Source: Venturia oleaginea (lineage: Eukaryota > Ascomycota > Dothideomycetes > Venturiales > Venturiaceae). Taken from it: a stretch of DNA of 64,000 nt. The translations under genes and the position numbers were made by a program. The first letter of the stretch is position 1. Every line of letters begins with the position of its first letter. Under the pieces are notes generated by a model. It saw only the letters and a program-made list of their open reading frames with translations, did no database searches and was not told where the DNA came from. The DNA lies in contig JABMLP010000023.1 of NCBI GenBank assembly GCA_013176395.1, forward strand, positions 806,001-870,000. Reading direction: 5' to 3'. This document shows positions 11,553 through 20,692 of this stretch, in pieces.

Positions 11553-12344
11553 GGTTTGTCTTGACGTTGATACTGATGTGATGAAATGAATAATGAGATC
11601 GATGGTAATCCACGTCCGTGGTTGGAAAAGTGAAAAACTCTTGATTCATTGACTACAAACGCCAATCACGGGAGACAACCCAAGGAATTATCGAGACCGA
11701 CCACCGAGCCCTTGTTTTTACTTTGCCCATATGGACCGACGTCTGCACCATCGCTCCTCTGGAACTCGCCACAGCATCACCAGTTGGCCGTGGACTATAC
11801 AGGACAGTGACGTCCTTGACCATCTTCCATCAGGCTTGATCGTAATTTCGCTTTGAGAATGACAATCATCAGGGCCAAGGCGTTTCTCGAAGCATACAGC
11901 CCTCCAGACTGGGCTGTGTTTATTGAGCAAGGCCTTCGGCGATTGCGTAAAGTTAGCTGCTAGAAACGAAAAGACAGGAGAGGGCGAGAGAAGAGTGGCG
12001 GAGGTGACATAGTAGGCGATGTTGCTATTGAGGACTCAAGCTGGTGAGAGCTCAGTGATACAAGTGAGCAATAAGGAAACAGTGAGTGGGAAGTGCTTAC
12101 CAAGGATGGCGTAGGATCGAGCGAGAGTGAAGGCGAGAAAAATAAGACGGTCTTCAATTCACCACCATTTTTGCTTGTGGGAGATGGCAGGATAGTAGCT
12201 CACAGTGGTTGGGGTTAGAATCCAGGTCAGTCCAGGTAACGACGTCTTTGTTAGGCAGGCACACCTAGATCCGCTGTTAAACGAGAGCCATGAGACACGA
12301 GATACAACACTGGGTCCAATTGACCTGATATTTGTATGATATAA
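11553..12344. other. Intergenic region, no gene recognised
   Basis: About 790 bases between two plus-strand genes. Short minus-strand frames (11718-11930, 11960-12157) have no recognisable features. The segment near 11990-12170 is strongly purine-rich on the plus strand. Confidence 0.4.
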
Positions 12345-15300
12345 ATGCTGTTCTCCATCTCCATGTTCCGACTAGACCCATCCCATCTCTTCGTGGATCC
12401 CGATTTTGTTGCCCTTCGCAACCATCGAAGCGTTTCCAATCGACGTCGATTCCCAACTGGCGTCCATGTCCGCTTCGAGGAAGAACCTGTGTCGGCCAAG
12501 TATTCCAAGCCAGCAAGCATGAGTTCTACGACTGCCTCTTCCCTTTATATCGATCCCATCGGCCTCCTGGGCCCTCTAGCTCGTCCAGTTCTCAACTATG
12601 CCACCACTGCCGCTGAACTCGAATCACTAAAAACACCTTCACATCCATCGAGCTCTTCCATTGCCGCCTCTCTTGACCACGACAACGACAACGGAGACAA
12701 CGCCAACCCGTGGAACTTCCCTAAACTTCTCCCATCCCAGACCCAAGCAGCAATGAATGCCATCGACGACGATGCTCGAGGCCGCGCCTTGACAAAGCGT
12801 CAACTCGGCGCCATTCGAAAGATAGTTTGTCGCCGTCCCAGGTGTACGGCTGAAGGACAGAGTAAAACCATTCGACCGCCATCACATCGAATCGTCCTGG
12901 ATATCGCGCCATTGGGCTCCACTCATGCGCCGAGTGAAGTGTCTGAGAATCCAAGCCATCAAAAGGCCAAACCGGCATGGAGTTACCCGAAACTTGAAGC
13001 GCGCCCGCAGAAATTTGTGAGCATGCCCAACATCAGTGAGAAGCGAAAGAGCAAGGTTCAGAAGCCGGAAAGTGCGGTGGATGTGATGCCGGATTTCATT
13101 GGCGGGTTTGGACATTTCGAGTCCAATCATTCTGAGCCAGAATTGATTGTTGAACCCGCGCCAAAGCCTCAGAAGAAGCAGAAGGGCAAAAAGGACAAAC
13201 AAAATGAACCACAGAACAACCAACAAGCTCAGCAAAATGCAAAGCAGTCGAAGAAGCAGTCTAAAAAACAAGCAGAGCAGCAACTACCTGAAGAGGAATT
13301 TCACGCGTCTCAATTGTACGGCGGTTACAATGGAGGCGCCTCGACCGAGCGGGCGCAACTGCCAACCGAGCTCGAAATGCAGCAAAGCCCAACTCCTAGT
13401 TCAAAAGTTGGAGGATGGGATGTGGAACTTCACAGCTCATCACCGCTTCATCCGGTTGATCCACCCGTATCTGTTGCTGGCTCGGGAGGTGACTTGGGCT
13501 CTTTTGCCAGGTTAGAAAAATCTTTACCAGAACAGAAAACAGAAGGATCACGACGCTCGAAACACAGTAGTCATCATGGCTCACACAAATCAGTCTCCAT
13601 ACAAGCAGGTCTAGAGGATGACTGGGGAGCGCCAGAGCTACTCGAAAAAACCAGCTCGAAACGAGAATCGAAAGCCTCACAGCGGTCGAGCCACAGCCAT
13701 CACGGGTCACTCAAGGCAGAAAGTCTACGCTCACAACACAGCCCTCACGGTCCTCATGACTTGAAAGGTTCGCAACCCTCGAATCGCAGCCATCGCGAAT
13801 CTCGAAAGGCACCCTCCATAATAGCAGGCTCCGTGGCATGGGGAGGGCCTGAAGGCATTGCTGGTGCTGGCGCGGAGATGTGGGCTGATAATCCAGCCGC
13901 AAGTGTCCATGGATCTCACAAAGATAGCGACTGTCAATCGAAGAAGACTGGTTCCAGGAATAGCGGCTCGAGGAGAAGCAATATGTTCGGCGGTGATATG
14001 CCCTTGGACACTATCTTCGAAGATGCGCCGTTGGAGAGCGGAGGAAAAAAGAGCGATAGTCGTTCTTCAAGACATAGTCGAGCTGTAAAGAGTGATGGAA
14101 GGCCATCTCGATTCAATGAGGAGATGGACGACCTTGACTTCAACGAAAAGCCTGCATCGCGACACAGTTCTGAGTCGAAGAGGAGCCAGGATCGCCAATC
14201 AAGGTCTGGTGAAGTTGTGGATGACTGGGAAAGCAACAACAAACCGGCTTCCAATCACGGCTCTGGTTCGAGGCGAAGGGGAAGCCATCGATCGAGGTCT
14301 GGTGAAGTTGTAGATGACTGGGAGATGAATGACAAGCCGGCTTCTAAACATGGCTCTAGTTCGAAGCGAAGCGAAAATAGTCAATCAAGGTCTGGTGGAA
14401 TTGTAGATAACTGGGATATGAATGATAAGCCGGAATGGACGCAAGACTCGAGAAAAAGCGGAAGTCATCAGTCGAGAACTGGTGATGTCGTGGACAATTG
14501 GGACCAGCCAGAAAAGCTAGCATCGAAGCATGGCTCAACAAAAAGTGGAAATCATCATTCGAGGTCTGGTGACGTTGTGGATGACTGGGGTCAACTAGAA
14601 AAACCAAGCTCGAAACGAGGCTCTCACAAGAGCGATGGCCATCACTCGAGGCGTAGCGAAGCAATCGAAGATTGGGGCCAGCCAGGAAAGCCAGCATCAA
14701 GGCATGACTCTCAGCGCAGCGACAGCCACCGCTCGGGCCATAGCAATGCGGTCGATGACTTGGACCAACTGGATAAGTCGGTATCCAGACAGAGCTCCCA
14801 TTCTAAGGGCGAAGGACGACAGTCGAGGCAGAGTGGCGCAGCAGATGACTGGGGCCAGCCAGCCAAGTCATCTTCGAAGCATGGCTCGAATACTGGAAGC
14901 AGAGGTTCTAAGCATGGTGAAGAGAACACTGGCGGTGGCTGGGATGCCAATGATCATGTTGGCTCACAGAAAGGTTCTACGACTGGCGATCTGCAAGCCG
15001 GCTGGGATACAAAGGCTCCATCGGATGGGTATAGCCATGCAGACGAAGGTTGGGAGGAAGATGACCGAGTTCTCTCAAGGCATGGATCTGGGTCACGATC
15101 ACATCGCACCGAAAGCCACAAGTCCGGCTCTGTTTCCGAACGCCGCGAAGAACAAGAAGATGGTAGAGACTCACGACATCAATCCCATCGGTCTGGCTCC
15201 GGCTCTCACAAGATCTCTAGTAGTACACGAGCTTCTGCATCACGCTCTCCCTCGAAGAAAGGCACGGTAGTAGGCTCCTATATCGCTCCGATGGTCGAAG

Positions 15301-16472
15301 ATGACCCCCAAAACTGGCATGGCTGGGATGACGGGGATGGCGAAGATTCGAGAAGCAAATCTCGCTCCCATAGATCTCGATCAGAAGCTGCGGTCGATGA
15401 ATGGATTCAAGGCTCAGTCAAGGGACATAAGTCCCCAGAAATGGCGCTGAGTATCGGCAGTACGGCTACCAGTACGACATCAATTGATCCTTATGCGCCA
15501 AGCTTGAGGAATGATCCGATTGAGGCGTGGGGAGTAGGGAAAGTCCCTCGCGACTCCAGTGTTGGAACGAGATTTGGCCGTATTTCTTCTGTGGGAAGTG
15601 GGTTTGATGCGCCACCTAGTTCTGCTGTAGCCTGGTCACAATCTGGAAGGGTGGAGGGCGAGACTGGGATGGGTAGTCGGGCCAGTGGATATAGGCATTC
15701 GTCGAGGGAGACCAGAGAGGCGGCTGAGCATGGTGGATGGGATACTCCAACTTCTGCTGGTTCGCGCCATTCTTCTCATCTTGATGGACATGGATCGGCT
15801 AAAGAAGACCAAAGTCGCGGTGGCTGGGACACTCAAACGTCTTCTTCGCTGGAAGCTTCGAGAGTGTCATCTCGGCACGGTTCTAGTCGTCGAGGGGAAC
15901 CTTCTTCACGAGAAGGTTCGAAGGTCTCCTCTCGGCGCAGTCCTAGTCATCGAGGAGGTCCCGATAATTGGTCTCATTCTGGCCGTGTCGAGGGCGAGAT
16001 CGGGAAAGGTAGTCGCCAATCGTCTCAACAGAGCTCCCGTCAGAGTTCTCGCCAACACGAAGTCGCTCCAGTGGATGATGGCGGCCGGAACACCCAGACT
16101 TCCTCCTCCCAAGAACTTAACTCTCGTGTTTCGAAGCGTAGTAGTTCTATACGTTGGGACGTGAGTCCAGCTTCCGACAACGATGCTCAAGGAGGTGGTT
16201 GGAACACTTCCGCTCCGTCTTCGCGTCGTTCTGTTGGTTCGAGGAGGTCGAGAGCAAGTGCTCCTCGAGATGATGGTGGTTGGGGCGATGTAGCGCAACA
16301 AGGTGACTGGGGCGATGTTGCTGATGCGCCACAAGATGCGGCCGGTGGATGGCAAGGTGGTGATGAATCTGGCCACGGTGCTGAACGATATTCCAATTTG
16401 TCGCGAAAGTCTGGATCGAGAGGCTCGAAAGGATCGAAGAAGGGGGGCAATCCTCGTGAAAGCTTCTTCTAG
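12345..16472 (+). CDS. Large intrinsically disordered Ser/His/Arg-rich protein with tryptophan (GW/WG) repeats
   Basis: One uninterrupted frame of 1375 codons starts at ATG 12345 (MLFSISMFRLDPSH); in-frame ATGs at 12363 and before SSTTASSLY are alternative starts. The N-terminal 150 residues are the only part with ordinary composition (SLYIDPIGLLGPLARPVLNY, then NPWNFPKLLPSQTQAAM). A related WSYPKLEARP follows near residue 215. From about residue 590 to 850 there are nine degenerate units of 27-30 residues with consensus SRSGEVVDDW....KPASKHGS. Single tryptophans, about 30 in all, are spaced through the rest, 17 of them in GW or WG pairs, for example GGWDTPTS, DDWGQPAK and GGWGDVAQ. No enzymatic domain or membrane segment is visible. 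I do not recognise an orthologue. Comparable architectures include Argonaute-hook (GW/WG) proteins and the disordered septal-pore-associated proteins of filamentous fungi; both are inference. Absence of stops over 4.1 kb and codon-level repeat variation support real coding. Confidence 0.8.
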   Translation: MLFSISMFRLDPSHLFVDPDFVALRNHRSVSNRRRFPTGVHVRFEEEPVSAKYSKPASMSSTTASSLYIDPIGLLGPLARPVLNYATTAAELESLKTPSHPSSSSIAASLDHDNDNGDNANPWNFPKLLPSQTQAAMNAIDDDARGRALTKRQLGAIRKIVCRRPRCTAEGQSKTIRPPSHRIVLDIAPLGSTHAPSEVSENPSHQKAKPAWSYPKLEARPQKFVSMPNISEKRKSKVQKPESAVDVMPDFIGGFGHFESNHSEPELIVEPAPKPQKKQKGKKDKQNEPQNNQQAQQNAKQSKKQSKKQAEQQLPEEEFHASQLYGGYNGGASTERAQLPTELEMQQSPTPSSKVGGWDVELHSSSPLHPVDPPVSVAGSGGDLGSFARLEKSLPEQKTEGSRRSKHSSHHGSHKSVSIQAGLEDDWGAPELLEKTSSKRESKASQRSSHSHHGSLKAESLRSQHSPHGPHDLKGSQPSNRSHRESRKAPSIIAGSVAWGGPEGIAGAGAEMWADNPAASVHGSHKDSDCQSKKTGSRNSGSRRSNMFGGDMPLDTIFEDAPLESGGKKSDSRSSRHSRAVKSDGRPSRFNEEMDDLDFNEKPASRHSSESKRSQDRQSRSGEVVDDWESNNKPASNHGSGSRRRGSHRSRSGEVVDDWEMNDKPASKHGSSSKRSENSQSRSGGIVDNWDMNDKPEWTQDSRKSGSHQSRTGDVVDNWDQPEKLASKHGSTKSGNHHSRSGDVVDDWGQLEKPSSKRGSHKSDGHHSRRSEAIEDWGQPGKPASRHDSQRSDSHRSGHSNAVDDLDQLDKSVSRQSSHSKGEGRQSRQSGAADDWGQPAKSSSKHGSNTGSRGSKHGEENTGGGWDANDHVGSQKGSTTGDLQAGWDTKAPSDGYSHADEGWEEDDRVLSRHGSGSRSHRTESHKSGSVSERREEQEDGRDSRHQSHRSGSGSHKISSSTRASASRSPSKKGTVVGSYIAPMVEDDPQNWHGWDDGDGEDSRSKSRSHRSRSEAAVDEWIQGSVKGHKSPEMALSIGSTATSTTSIDPYAPSLRNDPIEAWGVGKVPRDSSVGTRFGRISSVGSGFDAPPSSAVAWSQSGRVEGETGMGSRASGYRHSSRETREAAEHGGWDTPTSAGSRHSSHLDGHGSAKEDQSRGGWDTQTSSSLEASRVSSRHGSSRRGEPSSREGSKVSSRRSPSHRGGPDNWSHSGRVEGEIGKGSRQSSQQSSRQSSRQHEVAPVDDGGRNTQTSSSQELNSRVSKRSSSIRWDVSPASDNDAQGGGWNTSAPSSRRSVGSRRSRASAPRDDGGWGDVAQQGDWGDVADAPQDAAGGWQGGDESGHGAERYSNLSRKSGSRGSKGSKKGGNPRESFF
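14126..14900 (+). repeat. Nine imperfect ~28-residue coding repeats
   Basis: Units within the disordered protein are recognised by [VAI](D/E)(D/N)(W/L)....K(P/L/S)(A/S)S(K/R/N)(H/R)(G/S/D). Their cores read DDLDFNEKPAS, DDWESNNKPAS, DDWEMNDKPAS, DNWDMNDKPEW, DNWDQPEKLAS, DDWGQLEKPSS, EDWGQPGKPAS, DDLDQLDKSVS and DDWGQPAKSSS. Divergence between units shows they are old rather than a recent slippage product, while the tryptophan and the KPAS segment are kept. Confidence 0.8.
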
Positions 16473-16978
16473 ATGTCTATCGGCTATGGAGGCGTCTGAT
16501 AGAGGTTACACCTGAACGATCATTATTGAATTATTTCTAGAGAGTGTCTGGAGTACGCTGAACCACATAGCTGATATCAACCCATAAATTGTTCTTAATG
16601 GTTTCGGAATCCTAGCGTAGCACTAACGCAATCATACCAATAAGATTAAAATCAGGTCGACGTCTAAACCTGAAGAAAGGCCTTGGCTTGTGAACTATTA
16701 GGCAGTTTGTTGTCAGAATGTGATGTGGATGGTTAGATTTGATGAAGTGGTCAGTAATTCCCCTTTCCCCTTTTTTTGTTGGAAAGTTGGTTCTAAGATG
16801 TGAGTAAATAGGAATAAAAACCAATCAACGGCTCTCATGGATAGAAAACATTACTTGGAACTGATTGCGAGGGAATGGACAAAGAGGGGAGTATAGACTG
16901 GACTGCCCAACATCGAGTACCATCTTCACAGTAAGAAATCATGAGTGCTCGCAAAAAAATTGGTAAATCTTTGCCCTC
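16473..16978. other. Convergent 3' flanks, no gene
   Basis: This lies between the stop of the tryptophan-repeat gene and the stop of the minus-strand thiolase-like gene. It must hold both polyadenylation regions; no exon is visible. Confidence 0.5.
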
Positions 16979-18869
16979 CTATAGTTTCGCCATCTCCTCA
17001 AACGAGAAAAAATTGTGACCGTCAGGACCTTCCTTATCAATTCTTACCCACCCACTCCGTCCTATAGGTTCTTTAGTCACACTAGCTAGTTGACGCAATG
17101 TTTCCTCGTCACCATGGTTTGCCAGGAATCGAGCGCCAGTGGATTTGAGACGGCCGATTACGTGGCCGAGACGGGGGGTGTTGTCGCGGTTGAAATCAAC
17201 TGTGTATGTCTAGAACTCATCATTAACAAGACATGATCTCGGGAAAGGATGATTGGTCAAGTTGTAGACCGAGATAGGGAATATATTACCTCTATCACGG
17301 CCTCGCCTTCTGGTTTCCCTTCTATGGCCGGAACAGGGATATCTGCTATTACTTCTGGAAGTGGATTTTTGTCGGGGTATGGCGATTTCCGTGGTTGGAA
17401 CGAGAGAATGATGCAATGTTGGTATGATAGCACGCCACCATTTGCGAGGATCAAACCGGTCTTGGCTTTTTCGGTGCGAAGTTGGCGGGTCATTTCTGTT
17501 ATTGCCTTTGCAAGGTTAGGGAAATGGATGCATCGAATGGATTGACCAGAAGATGTGGTGCATCGAGCAGAGATTGGAAGAATCTGAGGACCTACATGCA
17601 TACTGTAATTGTTCCCGGCGCCACCGAAGCTTGTTAGACCCCCGAGCAGAGTGATGGGTTTTTCGGGGTTGGTGATGGAGAGGCCGAGGTGGTTACATGC
17701 CATTTTGGGGACGATCGGGAAGCAGGAATAGAAATCGTAGAGGTCGATTTGTTCTTTTTTGAGGTTGGAGACTTTGAGAGTAGCATCGATGGATCGGGAT
17801 ATCGATGGAGAGGTGTAAAAGTCTGGTCGCTCCCAGAAGTTGCTGGCGTCTTGTGTTCCTGCTCCGCCTAGAGGGTAGATCCAGCGGTTTTCGGGGATCC
17901 CAAGCTCCTTTGCGTATTCGGTCGAGGTCAGAATGCAGGCGCCAGCTAGATTTATCGTGTTGAATGCGTTCATTAGTAGAGGATCTAAGCTGGATTAGTA
18001 CTGTCCGTTGTGTCACACGCCTGAAAACCCACATGGAGAACAAATCATTCGATTCTTCTTTGCGACTGTCCTAATGCTTGCTTCAGTCTCTGGAGGTTTT
18101 CCATAATTCCAGGCCAAAGGGTTCTTCTCAGCCACCTTAGCAAAATCACCATACAACTTGGCAGATTCGGCGTTATTCTGCTGGATTGACTGGCTGCGAT
18201 GTGCTCTGAAAGCGTTTTCGTATAAAGGATAAACATGTATTGGAGCTCCAATGGAATGAATTGCTCCTAGATCTATATTTTCCAGATGTCTGGTAAGTCC
18301 CGGTTTAGTCCATGGAATTTTGTCAATCATACTTGACCCGAGCTCACGATTCGTTGGTGAGAAGACACTTTCCACATCGTTCTTTGGCTTTGTCCAGCCT
18401 GGAGGTGGCATCTTGTTTGCTGCAGCGCAGGCCGTCACTAAAAATGTAAGTGAATCGTTGATCGTCAAAGGAGAGCTTCGTTTATACAGGATGCCAATGC
18501 CTCGCCTCCAGTAATTAAAGCTACTTTGCTGCCGCCCGAAGATATTCTTCCCGCCGCTAGATCCAACAACTTTGCGGGTTGATTGCCACCATGAGGACTG
18601 TAATGTTTGTGTGTCGGGTTCATTCCAAGCTTTTGTGACAAAAGTCCTGGGAGATCTTCATACTCCCAAGTCCAAGTCGCAACAACATCAACGCTGTCGA
18701 TACTTCTCCAAAGCTCTAATCCATTCTCGCAAGACAATTTAGTGTCTTTGAAAGCATTTTGAATAGCTCTTAGCATCAGGTTTGCTGGCTCGACAGCATC
18801 TTTAATGGCTAAAGATGGATTCTTGATGTCGCCGACGCCAACAATGATGGGGATCCTTTGAGGAGACAT
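16979..18869 (-). CDS. Thiolase-like protein (SCP-x/TLP1 type) with PTS1 AKL C-terminus
   Basis: Four minus-strand exons are 18869-18488, 18437-18033, 17984-17290 and 17209-16979, with introns of 50, 48 and 80 bp; phases agree and give 570 residues. The N-terminus RIPIIVGVGDIKN and ALITGGEALASLTA belong to the thiolase fold; CSPYPLLMNAFNTINLAGACIL, IDLYDFYSCFPIVPKMA and TSFGGAGNNYSMH are conserved SCP-x-like motifs. After residue 494 comes a small C-terminal domain starting TYTVDFNRDNTPRLGHVIGR, like the extra C-terminal domain of mycobacterial TLP1. The protein ends EEMAKL; the terminal AKL is a type 1 peroxisomal targeting signal. At the usual nucleophilic-Cys site the sequence reads YSPHGGNQPAK, with no Cys, so classical thiolysis is doubtful. 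A peroxisomal CoA-ester-binding or lipid-metabolism role is inferred; substrate unknown. Confidence 0.88.
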
Positions 18870-19217
18870 GGTGATCGTGGACAGGTCGGTGGTATCAAGA
18901 AGCTAGAAGAGACGCGGATTCATGCACATATCATTACTATCGAGCAACGGATCCAGGGTCATACCACAGTATTTATCACTTCACGTGCAGTGAGGTTTGA
19001 TTGAGGAGAAAGAGAAAGCCCTATTGCCGAGGATGCCGGTTCGTTAGTCGCGAGGAGGTTCGCTAAGGATGGATAGGGGGCAACAATGTGCTGGTGATCT
19101 CCGTATGACTTTACAAATCTTTGATCCTTTTCTGTCCCCTTTCTCGTTCTTCCCCTTAGCATGCCGAATGCTCATTGAAGCGACTCGGTATAAATATCCA
19201 GCGGTCGATACGCAACA
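18870..19217. promoter_or_regulatory. Divergent 5' region between thiolase-like gene and a small ORF
   Basis: This is the upstream region of the minus-strand thiolase-like gene. A TATAAATA occurs at 19189-19196 in plus orientation, only about 20 bases before the ATG at 19218; that is too close for a normal TATA-to-start distance for that ATG, so its role is unclear. Confidence 0.3.
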
Positions 19218-19421
19218 ATGAACTTGTCTGTTTCAAAGCCCGTGAGAACGCGGAAACGCGACAACTTATCCCTCAACAACACTTCAACCAGAGCTACTCA
19301 CGATGAAGAAGACCGACAATCGGACCAGACCTCCGGGATTTGGAATCGCTACCTACCCATCACTCTCTTATTGTGGTTTGTGTCGCTGCTATTTTTAGAT
19401 AGCTTTATTTCCTCATACTAA
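19218..19421 (+). CDS. Possible small tail-anchored protein (67 aa), uncertain
   Basis: A short frame from ATG 19218 encodes a hydrophilic, charged N-terminus (SKPVRTRKRDNLSL, then ATHDEEDRQSDQTSG) followed by a C-terminal hydrophobic segment YLPITLLLWFVSLLFLDSF ending four residues later. This layout is that of a tail-anchored membrane protein. No family is recognised and no splice sites were used. It could equally be a chance frame. Confidence 0.28.
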   Translation: MNLSVSKPVRTRKRDNLSLNNTSTRATHDEEDRQSDQTSGIWNRYLPITLLLWFVSLLFLDSFISSY

Positions 19422-20609
19422 ACCTAGTCGTACATGCGAAGCTGGGGACTGTAGCGGCGTATATGATGGACAGCTTACCCTTCAATCTCAAGCAACATAT
19501 CTCAACTCCATGACATTCCAAACTCCAAGATACATCAACTTCAAGATATTTCGCCCTATTCCGATACCACCCCTCAAACTTCAATAAAACTCAAACCATC
19601 CTGATATCTTACTTCAAGTTCCAAAAAGTAAATGTCCTTATTCCACCCTATCTTTCGATTCCTCTAATAACGTTGGTTTTAGTGCAGCTACAATCTCTCA
19701 CCACTTTCAGGCTCTTGGTTCTCCCAACCTCTGCGTCCTTCTACTGTCTTGGGCTCCCCGACAATTTTGACCCAGCATACCAGCCGTCATACAGAGCCTG
19801 GGAGATCAGAATTTGTCGTTCAACAGGTAGTCTCTGGTTAGAAAATTATGGAGCCTGCTATGTCTTCAACGCTGACCCTGAAATACCCCGAGCTTTCCGA
19901 AAAGGATACCGTTCGAGTCTTACGGCGCCAAGGAAGGACAACATTATAATTCGTTCGACCTGGACCTGCCGTAACGCAAATTAGGAGAAGTGGTGGGATG
20001 CTGGGGAAGAGGAGAAACTTCGGGCAACATTGATGAACTGTGGATTTCTTATCCTTGGCACACAGGGGGCTAAAGTCTCTGCACGGAAGAGACTTCAGAT
20101 GCCGTACATACATACATCATCAATCAAAATACAGACATTCTTTCATCTATCATTTTATACATGTGTACAAAGCTTTATCAACATGAACATAAACAGGACA
20201 AGGATTTCAAACTCGGAACCGCCACCGAAATTTTGGTGAGAAAATAATCAGATTGTCTAATTATCCGTGAACATCTTATCTAGTTTGTGTACATCGCTGC
20301 CGGGTAAGCGGAAGTGTGGAAGTGGGAGTGGCATATCGAGGCGGGGAGTGAGTTCGAAATTCAATGCATTCAATGCAATTGGCACTTATTCCTTTTCAAG
20401 CAGCCTCGATGCAGTGAGGTCATCGCGTTGGTGCATTGAGTCTAGCTCAATGTCAAGGTTTTGGGGTGTGTGCAGCTGCTGTGTTGAACGCGTCCTGGGT
20501 TTTTTCATTCTAATCAATGTGTTTTAATCCTCTTAAGATAATTGGCCAACTCTTAAATAGCCGCGCTCGCCACTGCATGCTTGATGCAATCGCAAAATCA
20601 CTTAATGTA
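19422..20609. other. Intergenic region left of the Fot1-like element
   Basis: Low-complexity and A/T-rich segments (for example 20100-20230) and no supported exon. The right end abuts the TA target site of the transposon. Confidence 0.45.
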
Positions 20610-20651
20610 ACGTATTCCACCATCGAGCGGGTCAACCCATCGAGCGGGTCA
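20610..20651. repeat. Left terminal inverted repeat of the Fot1-like element
   Basis: 42 bases identical to the reverse complement of 22432-22473. It contains two copies of the CATCGAGCGGGTCA sub-unit. Confidence 0.93.
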
Positions 20652-20692
20652 AAAAGGCTTGGCACGACCAACTTATGTTACGACTCTTCAAT

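Noticed and set aside
12882..13283. Hydrophobic minus-strand frame opposite the tryptophan-repeat gene
   Set aside because: Poly-Leu stretches arise from antisense of Lys/Gln codons; not a membrane protein gene.
19189..19196. TATAAATA as a TATA box for the small ORF at 19218
   Set aside because: It is only about 20 bases before the ATG, closer than a normal TATA-to-transcription-start distance.
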